From the NCBI GenBank assembly GCA_963556195.1, contig OY744517.1, positions 78,920,935 to 78,984,934 of the forward strand: DNA of 64,000 nucleotides, read 5' to 3'. Shown here piece after piece: positions 54,503 to 64,000 of this stretch (the stretch's first letter is position 1; each line of letters starts with the position of its first letter). The DNA comes from Sepiola atlantica. Taxonomy: Eukaryota > Mollusca > Cephalopoda > Sepiida > Sepiolidae. The translations under genes were made by a program, and so were the position numbers. Below the pieces are notes generated by a model. That model searched no databases and had not been told where the DNA came from. It saw only the letters and a list, made by a program, of their open reading frames with translations.

Positions 54503-54929
54503 CGGTGCTTTTGCTGTTCAGCGGCCGTATGAAAAAATTATTTTTTTATAAAAACAATATTATATACTGATTCAGCGTTATATTCTTCTCACTGTACAAA
54601 AAAGTAGAAAATATTATCCACTAGAACTTTAATTACAAGTATTTTTCCATTCTGCGTATCATAACAGCGATTCGTTCAGTAAGCCTCCATCTTGTTTCTT
54701 AAGATTTCAGTTATCTGCCCTTGAAATCTTCTTAAAAAACAAGATGGAGGCTTACTGAACGAATCGCTGTTATGATACGCAGAATGGAAAAATACTTGTA
54801 ATTAAAGTTCTAGTGGATACTTTTTTGTACAGTGAATAAGAATATAACGCTGAATCAGTATATAATATTGTTTTTATAAAAAAATATTTTTTTCATACGG
54901 CCGCTGAACAGCATAAGCACCATACACTC
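54503..54929. repeat. Nearly perfect palindrome, about 205-bp arms (family P2)
   Basis: Left arm 54503-54707 and right arm about 54727-54929 are almost identical in reverse complement; the loop is about 20 bases. Outer ends read CGGTGCTTTTGCTGTTCAGC and CGGCCGTATG. TIR text resembles that of the elements at 59.03-59.46 kb (CGGTGCTTGTACAGA, CGTGCATATGAAAAA). No coding. Confidence 0.9.
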
Positions 54930-54939
54930 TTTAGGTACC

Positions 54940-55150
54940 GGCATCCTTCCTACCCAAATCAGACTGGCCGTCTTGGGTATTCTGGTGTGCCTAGTTCTGT
55001 CGTCTGAGGTATGGTCATGTGCGGTTCTAGGTCTACCTTCCCGGGCTTTACCTTCTCGCCGACGAGGCAATTTTTGTTCGGCTAGAGTGCTCTTCCTCTT
55101 CAAATCCCACTTTCCTGACCTTTAAGTCACATCTTCCCGTCGTTTATTGG
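54940..55150 (+). mobile_element. SINE, same family as 22.1 kb (internal deletion)
   Basis: Shares TCTGAGGTATGGTCATGTGC, GGTTCTAGGTCTACCTTCCC, GGGCTTTACCTTCTCG, then a deletion to GGCAATTTTTGTTCGGCTAG. Next come AGTGCTCTTCCTCTTCAAAT-CCC and the tail TTCCTGACCTTTAAGTCACA. It follows the P2 palindrome within about 15 bases. A U2-like head is not evident. Confidence 0.7.
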
Positions 55151-55377
55151 TTTCCACATGCAAAATTAAGAAAGATATATTTTAAATCTTATGAATTCAA
55201 TGAATTCAAATTGAAAGATATTAATTGAAAGCAAAATATCCATTTCTCTTACGAGCTGTATTCACCCGGTGTTGCCTGGGTGGAGACATATTGCCGAGTA
55301 GTGGAGAGAAAAATAATTCAAAATATAATCATGTAATTTTCCCTTATTTGATCTTTTATTTCAAAATAGAAAAAATA

Positions 55378-56572
55378 ATCGAATAGGCTATATTGCCGGT
55401 CCCGGCAAAATAACGATTCCTGCGTTATTTTGCCGGTTCATGTATATTTAACTAAATTGTTAAACATACAGTGACGCCCGGCACAATAATGAGTCTTACA
55501 TTATTTTGGCGGCTCGTGTTTATTTAACTATAAATTACTTCTTTTTTTTATTATTTAAATTATTTTTTTTGTATTATTTAAAACTTTATCAAACGAAATT
55601 TTATTTATAATTAAAAACTTTGCCTGATTGTTATTTTTGTTTTTTTTATTTAAAACTTTGCCTGATTGATTTTTTTTGTTTGTTTTTAATTAATCTTTGC
55701 CTGATTGATTTTTTGTATAATTTAAAACTTTATTAAGCGACAATATATTTTAAAATAACGATAAAATTAATTGATTCGATTGAGTGAACTCTTCAAAATT
55801 ACGACTTATTTTATGATTTCATTGAAAGAACATTTTAAAATAGAAACTTTAAATCCAGTGATTTTCTGTATATTTTAACATTATCGAAGTTTTTCTTCAG
55901 AAAGAAAATGAGAATTTTACATTAAAATCTTTCCTTTGTAAAGCACATTTTTAACAAGTAAATGTTACCAAAGGCAACATAAATTATTCTTCTACCTGTA
56001 TAAGTTTATTTGTTTATTTGATTATTTATTTTTATAAAAAAAAATCATTTATCAAAATAAATAATAAAATAAACAAATAAACTTATACAGGTAGGTAGAA
56101 TAATAATTTATGTTGCCTTTGGTAACATTTATTTGTTGCTTATTTTTTTCTTTATATATAACTTATATATAACTTAAGGAAAATTTCAATTACTTAAATC
56201 GAGAGCAGACTTAGTAATGTTGGGAAAATTCATCAACATTAATTCTATTATGAAAAGTAAGCAGATATTTCTTTAACCGACACAATAGGGCAGGTCGATT
56301 TTTTTTTATTTCTTTAACCGACACAACTGATGACGAAAACAAATTGTTTTCAAATATTTGCCCTTATTTATTTAATTACCTTTTCTTTCGCAAGCCCATA
56401 ACAATTAGGTTTTTAAAAATAATGAACCGGCATAATAACGATCCCTTTACATTAGTAAATAATTATTGTGCCGGGCGTCACTGTATGTTTAACAATTTAG
56501 TTAAATATACATGAACCGGCAAAATAACGCAGGAATCGTTATTTTGCCGGGACCGGCAATATAGCCTCTTCC
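55378..56572. repeat. Long inverted repeat with GCCGG-rich arms
   Basis: Arms of about 107 bp: GGCTATATTGCCGGTCCCGG, CAAAATAACGATTCCTGCGT, then TTAAACATACAGTGACGCCC-GGCAC at the left. Reverse complement at 56459-56572, near-identical. The arms contain three self-complementary GCCGG...CCGGC stretches each. Nested inside the Helitron-like element. Confidence 0.85.
55957..56134. repeat. Foldback, family P3 (inner copy)
   Basis: AATGTTACCAAAGGCAACAT at 55961 and AATTTATGTTGCCTTTGGTAA near 56105 are inverted. Arms of about 65-70 bp run through TTCTACCTGTATAAGTTTAT. Compare the P3 copies at 44.6 and 59.6 kb. Confidence 0.8.
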
Positions 56573-56664
56573 AAAAATAATCCCATGTGTATTTATCAAA
56601 ATTACGTACAGGCGAGAAACACAGACAGACGAGATCTTGTCCGCTAGTTTTATTGTTATAGAGA

Positions 56665-58030
56665 TTGTGATGTTTGTGACAGTGACATAATTTTCACTTT
56701 ACAGTTTGCTATGAAAAGCACTCTTAAAGGTCCAATTGAAGTTAAACTTTGATAAAGATTCTACGCCATTTCTTAGACGAGGTTTTCTTTATTTCGATTC
56801 TTTTGGAATGAATATAAATCACACTGAAAACTTTGACAAACACTTTTCACTGGAAATAAATTATTTTCATAACAAAAGCTCAATTTTTGTGCATACAAAA
56901 TCAAATTAAGTTGTCGAACAATATTTCGTTTCTTGGACATTAAACATCATTTTAAGAATAGTAAGGCAATATAAACAAAACAAGATGCACACGAAGAAGG
57001 TCGGAGGTTACATCGGTTGAAACGTTGTGAACATAACCAGTAGTTCCAATAATACAAATTCGGCTAAATAAATTCTTCACAAAATGAAGATGAAGTATAA
57101 TTAGTGGAAATTGAAAACTTTGCAATCTCTGTGATTAAAATTCTTTTGCAATCAATAACTTTAACAGAACTAGAATTCAAGTCGAGACATGGACGACGAC
57201 GAACGACTCAACGTATTGTTTTACACAACGAAACAATAAGGAGCATTTATTTTACAGAATATTTTTTGGTTTTTGTTTCAAAAGTAGATAAAAAAAAAAG
57301 AAAAGTAATTTAGCCTACCTTAGTGACACAGATTACATTTTATTCACCACCCATACGACCACATGCTTGAAATGAATAATAAGGCCACACGTGTTAGAGA
57401 AGACAGTTAAGAAAGTGAAGTGGAAGAAACAGGTAGATAAAGCAAGGTCCCAGGGAAGGAGGGGGGAAGGAGGGGAGATGGGGCTTCTTGCTTGGCCGAT
57501 AACCGCAAAAAGAAAATAAAAATAAAACGCATTAAGTCGTGGGACAGAAAAAAGAGATACGCCTTATTTTCATGTTGTTACGAACGTATTGCAAAAGCAG
57601 TATAAACGTTTTATAAATTGAGCGAAGGAATATATTTTTTAATATTTACAACATGAAAACAAATACGCATTTCGACCGAAATTCGTCAATAAACATCAGC
57701 TACAACATGCCAGACAACTTGAGGTATGATCATTCTTCAGAAGGTAAGAAGAACTTTGCTGAAACTTGTGTGGGGACTCGTCATTTCAATTACAGTAGAC
57801 TTTTTTTACATTTAATATTTTCTTTTTACTAATTTCATGAACATGATTATTTAAACTTTAAAAAGATATGAGTGGAGTTTCGGAATAGAGACTGCATCGT
57901 TTTTCAGCGATTTAAAACAAATAAAACCTGCGGGTTATTGTCAATTACCACGTGTAGATCACGATTTAGCAAAATAAATTATCTACGGTATACCATCCAT
58001 CTCCCTAAATCTATATTTTTGAGATTTTCT
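56665..58030. other. Non-coding stretch
   Basis: The frames 57104-57313 and 57872-58132 show no recognisable domain. The GGTTACATCGGTTGAAACGT block at 57006 resembles 46.25 kb. Confidence 0.45.
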
Positions 58031-58034
58031 TTTA

Positions 58035-58150
58035 AAAATGTCGATACTTCTACAGAATTTGAACAGAACCGTTTTGTTTTAAACCCTAATTTAAATTTTA
58101 GGTTTAATACAGCAAAAAGTCGGTCGGTTTAAATTCTGTAGAAGCACCAA
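58035..58150. repeat. Short inverted repeat, P2-like ends
   Basis: ACTTCTACAGAATTTGAACA (58046) and GGTTTAAATTCTGTAGAAGC (58126) are inverted; outer GGTGCTTCTACAG-type end as in P2 elements. Confidence 0.6.
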
Positions 58151-58256
58151 AATTTATTTTCATATTTACGAGGACGAGGAGAATTATTTTTGTCACATAT
58201 TTACCTGCCTCCCCCTGACATTTTCGGTCGTAACCCCAGACTTAGGGTTAATGCTT

Positions 58257-58305
58257 GGGGGCAATAAAGGACGTGTTTTTGAAAAACACGTCCTTTATTG
58301 CCCCC
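58257..58305. repeat. Perfect 24-bp-arm palindrome with one-base centre
   Basis: GGGGGCAATAAAGGACGTGT-TTTT, G, then the exact reverse complement. It sits just after a P1-core trace (CTTAGGGTTAATG). Confidence 0.95.
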
Positions 58306-58369
58306 ATCGTCAATCATTAGTCGTACTAGCAAATGTATGCTCCCTCCGGTCGCATATTTTTGCTAGTTG

Positions 58370-58710
58370 TTTTATTTCATTGCTCAGTAAAATGTGTTTA
58401 TTTTTTTTTTACAAAAAAAAAAAAAAAAAAAAAAATCACCCCATCCTTTATTTTAATAAATAAAACACGGAATAATTAAAACATAGTTTTTAAACAAAAT
58501 TTACCCGTTACGGCGTAACATGTAAAAGAAACCATCCTAAACTCACTTAAGGTCGTAAAAAGATAATATTTGAATCGAAAAAAAAAAGAAAAAAGTTGTA
58601 CCCGAAATGAAATCAACAATTAAGAAAATAAAATACAGGGAACACGATTCTAAATTCAGTTATTTAATTGCTCAGTAAAATGTGTGTGTGTGTTTTTTTT
58701 TACAAATAAT
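58370..58710 (+). repeat. Direct duplication, period about 291 bp
   Basis: TTGCTCAGTAAAATGTGT occurs at 58380 and 58669, each followed by a T run and then an A-rich run. Diverged two-copy repeat. Confidence 0.6.
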
Positions 58711-58949
58711 AAAAAAAAAAAGTATTTTTTAAATTAAGCAATTTGATTCAATAAATTTGTGCTTTAAAACATAATTTCTAATAAGATTAAAAAACAAATA
58801 AACCCAAAACGTTTTAATAAAAAAATCCAAGTAAAATATAATTTTTGAACGACTCGTACGATAAATCTCAGGGAATGTGTTGTTTACATGTTATTAATCA
58901 AATAACGCGCCCCTGTCTTGTGTCCATCTCTCTCTTTCTTGAAATAGAA
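58711..58949. other. Non-coding stretch
   Basis: AT-rich; nothing recognised. Confidence 0.5.
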
Positions 58950-58951
58950 CT

Positions 58952-59458
58952 TTCGGTGCTTGTACAGAGAAACGTGCGGATTAAATTATCAATACCAAAA
59001 AAAACAAAAAAACAACAGCATTTCAGAAAGTTCGGTGCTTGTACAGATTAGCGTGCATATGAAAAAAAGCTGAAAATCGCAATTCCAATTAAATTAACCG
59101 GAAAACTCTTTGATATACTAATGTATCAAGCAAAAATACACCAATAATTATCGAGTAGAATTTTAATCAAAAATAAAAATCTGTTATAGCGTTTTTTCGG
59201 GTTCCGCCATTGATTCCAGCGAAAAATACGAAATTCAGGGGGAGGGGGATAATTCAGTCTGTCATATTAACAAGTAATAAATCAATGGCAGTCATTAAAA
59301 TACGATGAAACTGATGTTTTTTTAATTAAAATTCTACTCGATCATTTTTCCTACTTTTTGGTGAGGATACTTATTTAAATCTGCTGCGTAAGTATATAAC
59401 TGTTTTTTTTATGGTATTGATACTTTAATACTCACGCGTCTTCGTAGAAGCACCAAAT
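58952..59458. mobile_element. MITE-like element, family P2, with duplicated left end
   Basis: TTCGGTGCTTGTACAGA occurs at 58952 and 59031 (79 bases apart). The inverted partner, CGTCTTCGTAGAAGCACCAA, ends at about 59458. Inner inverted arms (TCGAGTAGAATTTTAATCAA near 59150; TTAATTAAAATTCTACTCGA near 59322) support a palindromic structure. No transposase. Confidence 0.65.
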
Positions 59459-59603
59459 AATAATTTTCACTTTTTGAATATTTTCATTCGAAATGATTTT
59501 CGATTACGGTTAAGTTGTCTCACATTTACCCCCCCCCCCCCGCCGTTTATTATTAAACTGGCTATGTACGGGCAATCGCAAGTATAGTTAACAAGAAATA
59601 AAG

Positions 59604-59990
59604 AGATGGAAAAAAGTAAACAAATAACTGTTACCAAACGCAAGAAAATTTACTTTTCTACTTACCTGTATAATGTTCACTGATTGTCAAATTTATAATC
59701 TATGCATTTGTTATCGTTACTTTTACTCAGCCAGGCCAGCGTGCTTTCCAACATGGGCGACAATTTTGCCAGGACTTGATCGCGAATTTCAGGCTTAAAA
59801 CATAGCCTGAAGTTCCGGCAAAATTATCGACCATGTTAAAAAGCACGCTGGCTTGGCTAAGTAAAAGAGACGATAACAAATGCATAGATAATAAATCTTA
59901 CAATTAGTGATCCTTACAATCACGTAAGTGGAAAGTAAATTTTCTTGCATTTGGTAACAGTTATTTGTTGTCTGTTTTGTTTTTCACCAT
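59604..59990. repeat. Foldback, family P3 (about 170-190-bp arms)
   Basis: ACTGTTACCAAACGCAAGAA (59627) is inverted at TTCTTGCATTTGGTAACAGT (59942). The arms also pair GCCAGCGTGCTTTCCAACAT with ATGTTAAAAAGCACGCTGGC. The centre is near 59800. Confidence 0.85.
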
Positions 59991-60685
59991 TTTTTTCTTA
60001 ACTAAACTGCACAAAAAATGTTAGGTGTTTGTACTAATGTACTTTAGACTACAACTACAATAGATTGTGCCAAGAAAGAAAAAAAAAAGAAAAAGATAAT
60101 TTAAATGTATCTTGTCTTTACAAAGTGTAATTTTTCAAAAATGACTTAATCCAATGTAAAACAATTGTAGATATATCTCAGATACAAGAAAAAGTCGAAA
60201 TCATTTTTTTTTAATGTCATATTTGTAGGTTATCATGTAAAATCTTGCCTCGATGGGACCACTTAATGTTGAAACCGATTTTTTTTGTCTTATCATAAAA
60301 CCCACTAACCTACAACGAGACTTTTTGGGGCACCAATGTTAATCGGAAAAGGATTACGTTTTTGTTTCCTAATTTCATTAATCTTCTGATTTTCTCAAAA
60401 TTGGTTCATTAGGTTTCTCAAAATTTTGAATGAACTATGAATGGAGAAAACTGACCGGGCCAGATTTTTCGGGAAAATGCTAGTTTGTCCAACATGAGTA
60501 CTAAAATGCCCCCTAAATGGCAAATATATCTAAAAATTTCTTCGCATTAGCGTTTGATCACAATCCTCAAAAAGTTAGGATTAATGGTTATTTACATTTG
60601 CTTCGAGCAGTGAAAAGTGCCCCCCCCCCCCCGGCCGAGGGAGGGGGGGGGGGGGAATTGCACCTTTTCATAAATATCTAAAAGT
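59991..60685. other. Non-coding stretch with C/G homopolymers
   Basis: No gene. Poly-C then poly-G (about 60619-60655) form a self-complementary low-complexity tract directly upstream of the LINE. Confidence 0.55.
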
Positions 60686-60689
60686 ACAT

Positions 60690-62620
60690 TGTCATTCGCT
60701 CATTATCGTCAGGATGGTTCTGAGAATTCTAGACAATCCTACAGAAGAGCTAGCAATGCTTGCAAGAGAGCAATCTCTGAGGCTAAGTCTAGCTACTCTC
60801 AAAGAATTTGTGACTATCTCACCTCAAAGGGTTGGGTCTCGTGATTTTTGTAGAATCTACAATAGTCTTATTAATAGTGGCAAGTCTGCTATTCCTCCTC
60901 TTTTTAATGGTCTTCAGGTTATTTCATCTTCTAAGGGTAAAACTGATCTTTTTGCTGACAATTCTTCTCTTGATGATTCTGGTGCTGTTCTTCCTGATGT
61001 TCCTTTGAAAACTGATCAATCTCTTGATTCTGTTATTATCACTCCAAAGATCGTTGATCGGGTTCTTTCTGATCTTGACCAGTCTAAGGCTTCCGGTCCT
61101 GATTCAATTCCTGTTGTTGTTCTCAAGCGTTGTGCTCTTGAACTTTCTTCTATCCTCTTTAAATTATTTAATCTCTGTTTGTCTAAGCCCTGTTTCCCCT
61201 TCTTGTTAGAAGGAGTCCTCTGTTGTTCCTATCTTTAAAAATGCTGGTGATCCGTCTGACCCAACTAAGTATCGTCCAATTAGTCTCCTCTCCGTTATTG
61301 AGCAAAGTTTTTGAAAGGTTGGTAAATGCCAAGCTTGTTCATTTTCTGGAAAGTTTGGGCCTCTTTAGTGATGTTCAGTATGGCTTTCGTGGTTTTCGTT
61401 CAACTGCTGATCTTTTAACTGTTGTAACTGAGCGGATCTGTCAGTTTATGGATAATTCAGGAGAGGGTAGAGCCATTGCGCTTGACATTTCGAAGGCGTT
61501 CGACAGAGTGTGGCATTCTGGTCTCCTACACAAACTTCAGGGTTATGGTATTGGTGGTGAGGTTCTTGACATCATTAGGTATTTTCTTTCTGATCGAAGC
61601 TTGCGAGTCATTTTTGACGGTGTCTCTTCATTCTTTTTTCCTATCAATGCTGGTGTTCCTCAGGGCTCTATTCTAGGTCCAACACTGTTTCTTCTCTATA
61701 TAAATAATCTTCCAGAGAATATTGTTCAGAAAATTAACATCTATGCTGATGATACCACTCTCTATTCTGGTGTTGCTTCTCGTCCATCTCCCTCGGATCA
61801 GTCGAAATATGCAGCTAATCTAGAAGTTGACCTGGGTTCAGTTGTGGATTGGAGTATGAGATTGTTTCATTTAATCCAGTTAAGACTCAGCTTGTGTCTT
61901 TCAATCATAGGTGTGTCCCTTTTCTTCCTGAGATTCTCATGGATTGCTCTGCTCTTGAGAAATTGACTCTGACATTTCTTGGTCTTTCTTTCTCATCAAA
62001 TCTTTCTTGGAGTTCATACATTAGATCCATTGCTCTTTCTGCTTCTCGTAAAGTCGGTTCTCTCTATCGCTCCAAACACTTTCTCTCACCTGAGGCTATT
62101 TCTACAAATTAACAATCGAACCATGTATGGAGTACTGTTGTCATATTTGGGCTGGTGAATCTCTGTGCTATTTGAGGGTTCTCGATAAGGTGCAGAAACG
62201 TATATGTAATTTGATTGACCCTACCCTATCTTCTTCTCTACACCCCCTCTCTCACAGACGTGATGTTGCTAGTCTCAGTCTTTTCTATAAATACTATTAT
62301 GGCATGTGTTCTTCAGAATTATGTGATCTAGTCCTGCTTCTTTTGTTCCAGCTTGTTTGACTCGAGCTAGTGGTCTCCATCAATTCGCTGTTTTGATACC
62401 TCATTGTAATACAGCTTCCTATTCCAGTAGCTTCTTTCTAACAACTGTAGGCTTGTGGAACTCTCTTACTGCTGACTGTTTTCCTCCTACTTATAATCTT
62501 GGTCTTTTCAAGACTATGGTCAATAGGCATCTCCTGTCTTTGCGATAACCATATTTGTTCTTGTTAGCTCCTTACATCAAGTGGCTTCATGCCTTGTCTG
62601 GAGCGATTTCCATAAAAAAA
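60690..62620 (+). pseudogene. Jockey-like LINE: RT and C-terminal part (5'-truncated, frameshifted)
   Basis: Starts after the endonuclease: SYRRASNACKRAISEAKSSY in one frame, then SRDFCRIYNSLINSGKSAIP, VDRVLSDLDQSKASGPDSIP. Next, in another frame, VVPIFKNAGDPSDPTKYRPI (the N/K-Y-R-P-I motif), LSKVFERLVNAKLVHFLE, YGFRGFRSTADLLTVV, ALDISKAFDRVWH, NAGVPQGSILGPTLFLLYIN and KINIYADDTTLYSG (catalytic Y-A-D-D intact, about 61736-61760). After a shift at about 61858 come FNPVKTQLVSFNHR, LTLTFLGLSFSSNLSWSSYI, MEYCCHIWAGESLCYLRVLD and LFKTMVNRHLLSL. An A-rich tail lies near 62610. Few lesions (about five frame breaks), so the youngest LINE here, but no endonuclease. Confidence 0.9.
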
Positions 62621-63175
62621 ATGAAAAAAATTATTTTTTGCCCCAAATTCAACAAAATTGTTTGCAATGCTTGTTTACATTATTCAAGTAGTAGTGATTG
62701 CAGGGGCAAGTAACTCATGATTTATTCAGCGTAGTTTTATCGACCTGGATTTTATGATAGGATCCACAGTTTAGTTGAATTACAATTTTTTTCAACGTAC
62801 GTAGTCATCACAGTATTGGTCCGATAGTTAACTGCACTATTGTATTAATAATTACATGGGGGAAAAAAAAAAAAAAAAAAGGTATTATTGTTTAACGTTG
62901 GCCGCAATTGAAGAATATTTGATACTTGTACAAATTATTACCCATGACCGACAATATATGCAACGAGTTTGAAACTATTGGAAAAGCACAAAATGAAACC
63001 AAATTTCAAAAGAAAACAAAATCACTTAGTGATTTTATTGTTTTTTTGTGTGTGTACTGAGTAGGTATTAGATTTGCAATTGTTTTTTTTTAATGGTTGC
63101 ATTTTATAAGTTTTTTTTTTTTTTAAACTAAATAGTTTATTGCATTTTTACATAACATATGTTTCAGGTAAAAAA
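62621..63175. other. Non-coding stretch
   Basis: Poly-A and poly-T runs; nothing recognised. Confidence 0.5.
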
Positions 63176-63179
63176 CTAG

Positions 63180-63850
63180 GCCTGTAACATCCGCTCCATG
63201 CCTGGTCTTCTTGTCACTGCATGGGCCAGACAGAATATTGTCTATATGACCAATACTTGTCCAGTTGTCCATTAAAATCATTGACATCTTTAACACTGAT
63301 GACCCATTCCAGCTATTGACCACCCATAATCCAAATGAAAACTTTCTAGTGTTCAATCTTCCGTACTTCTTGGAGAGCTTGAGACTGTGTCCCTTTGTTC
63401 TGTTGATTGACCTTGTGTCTTTCCGTCAGGATCTTGTAGAGTTAAATCATGTCGCTTTGATTGTGTCGATATTACATTGAAGGCAGCATCATTGTTTCCA
63501 ATCTCTTTTCATAGGGAAGATCCCGTAGTGTCGAACACAACTTAATAGCTTTACGCTGAACTTTCTCAACCCTATCGATGTCATCAACAAATTGGTGAAG
63601 CCTGGGAGCACTTCCATATTCCAATATCGGCCTAACCATTGTGGTGAACAGCTTCTTCATAATTATCCTATCTCTGGTGGCAAAATTTTTTTGTATTTTT
63701 TATTTTATTAATCTCCATGTACGGTTGGCCTACTTCACTAATTCATCAACATGATAGTGGAATGCCAGCCTCTATATCCAACATGCACTCCTAAATCTTT
63801 TTCTAGTTCTTATTTTTCAAGGTTTTTTTTAGTTATCCACTATGACCCTC
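63180..63850 (-). pseudogene. CR1/L2-like LINE, C-terminal part of ORF2
   Basis: Minus-strand frames give EKDLGVHV (63800), then MKKLFTTMVRPILEYGSAPR, DIDRVEKVQRKAIKLCSTLR, DLPYEKRLETMMLPS. Beyond a frame change come TKGHSLKLSKKYGRLNTRKF and SFGLWVVNSWNGSS. These are the post-RT segments of CR1/L2-type LINEs: K-D-L-G-V, VRP-x-LEYG, VEKVQR-x-A-x-K, L-P-Y-E-x-RL, and the terminal R/K-x-FSx-R-V-V-x-x-WN. RT core is absent. 5'-truncated and frameshifted. Confidence 0.8.
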
Positions 63851-64000
63851 CTTTTCGAAGACATCATCATCATTAAACACCCAGAGTAGACTACGCCTCA
63901 GATTTTGTGACGGTTTGCACAGTCACAGACTGCGAGACATTTGCGCTGATCATTTCAACGAAACAAGTAGAATACTCGGAGTACCAAATCTAATATCTAC
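63851..64000. other. Window end, nothing recognised
   Basis: An ATC-rich short tract near 63866. The element or gene context beyond the window is not visible. Confidence 0.5.

Larger units (their letters stand above)
55252..56664 (-). mobile_element. Helitron-like element carrying nested palindromes
   Basis: The right end, on the minus strand, reads TCTCTATAACAATAAAACTA then GCGGACAAGATCTCGTCTGT. The left end has the hairpin ACCCGGTGTTGCCTGGGT (55264-55281) about 10 bases inside ACGAGCTG. TC start, GC-rich hairpin before the end and AT/T context suit Helitrons, though the terminal CTAG is changed (CTCG). Inside lie long inverted repeats (55378-55484 with 56459-56572) and, at the centre, a P3 foldback. 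No Rep/helicase frame. Confidence 0.5.

Noticed and set aside
1..64000. CRISPR arrays, bacterial operons, viral gene clusters, or giant-virus/Polinton cores
   Set aside because: No regular short-spaced repeats, no packaging ATPase, capsid or protein-primed polymerase motifs, and no bacterial gene density. The tandem arrays seen lack unique spacers of constant size.

Overview
This window is AT-rich, repeat-dense animal (eukaryotic) DNA. I found no intact host gene, no rRNA or tRNA gene, no CRISPR array and no bacterial-type operon. Every recognisable coding stretch is a decayed transposable element, apart from one frameshifted fragment of a host-type ubiquitin C-terminal hydrolase (UCH-L3-like). 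The mixture suggests a lophotrochozoan, most likely a mollusc and possibly a cephalopod. It includes an RTE-like LINE whose product ends in a C2H2 finger, K02A2.6-like Ty3/gypsy elements, jockey/CR1-like LINEs, mariner and SCAND3-like hAT remnants, Helitron-like ends with a CCCGGC...GCCTGGG hairpin, and many foldback (palindromic) elements. The species assignment is inference.

Layout. 0-3.3 kb: foldback/minisatellite complex, a 253-bp duplication and a hAT-like terminus. 3.6-7.1 kb: RTE-like LINE with dead endonuclease and most of its RT deleted, next to a Helitron-like end. 8.8-10.1 kb: a dispersed repeat, a tRNA-derived SINE and small palindromes. 11.9-15.35 kb: degenerate Ty3/gypsy (minus). 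15.7-16.3 kb: second RTE-like RT fragment. 17-20.4 kb: Helitron-like ends, a MITE, and the UCH-L3 pseudogene between two related direct repeats. 22.1 kb: SINE with a U2 snRNA-like head. 24.6-26.1 kb: mariner remnant and a 131-bp-arm palindrome. 26.8-32.5 kb: complete young LTR retrotransposon (minus) with 245-bp LTRs, 5-bp target duplication, PBS and PPT. 32.8-38.2 kb: foldback, gag-like fragment, second U2-headed SINE, tandem U2-like repeats and dispersed repeats. 43-46 kb: Helitron-like element with a minisatellite, a foldback, and a hAT pseudogene. 46.5-53.5 kb: SINE and two jockey-like LINE remnants. 53.8-60 kb: a cluster of foldback elements, one nested in a Helitron-like element. 60.7-63.9 kb: a longer jockey-like LINE and a CR1-like LINE tail.

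Functionally there is no gene network here. The elements parasitise one another's machinery: SINEs share a 3' tail (probably a LINE partner), and foldbacks need transposases in trans. The most noteworthy signals are a SINE family with a U2 snRNA-like 5' head and a tRNA-like internal part, tandem U2-like units nearby, a recently inserted LTR element that already carries catalytic and frame lesions, and the UCH-L3 fragment in a repeat-flanked setting. All family calls come from reading the sequence. No alignment or database search was run.
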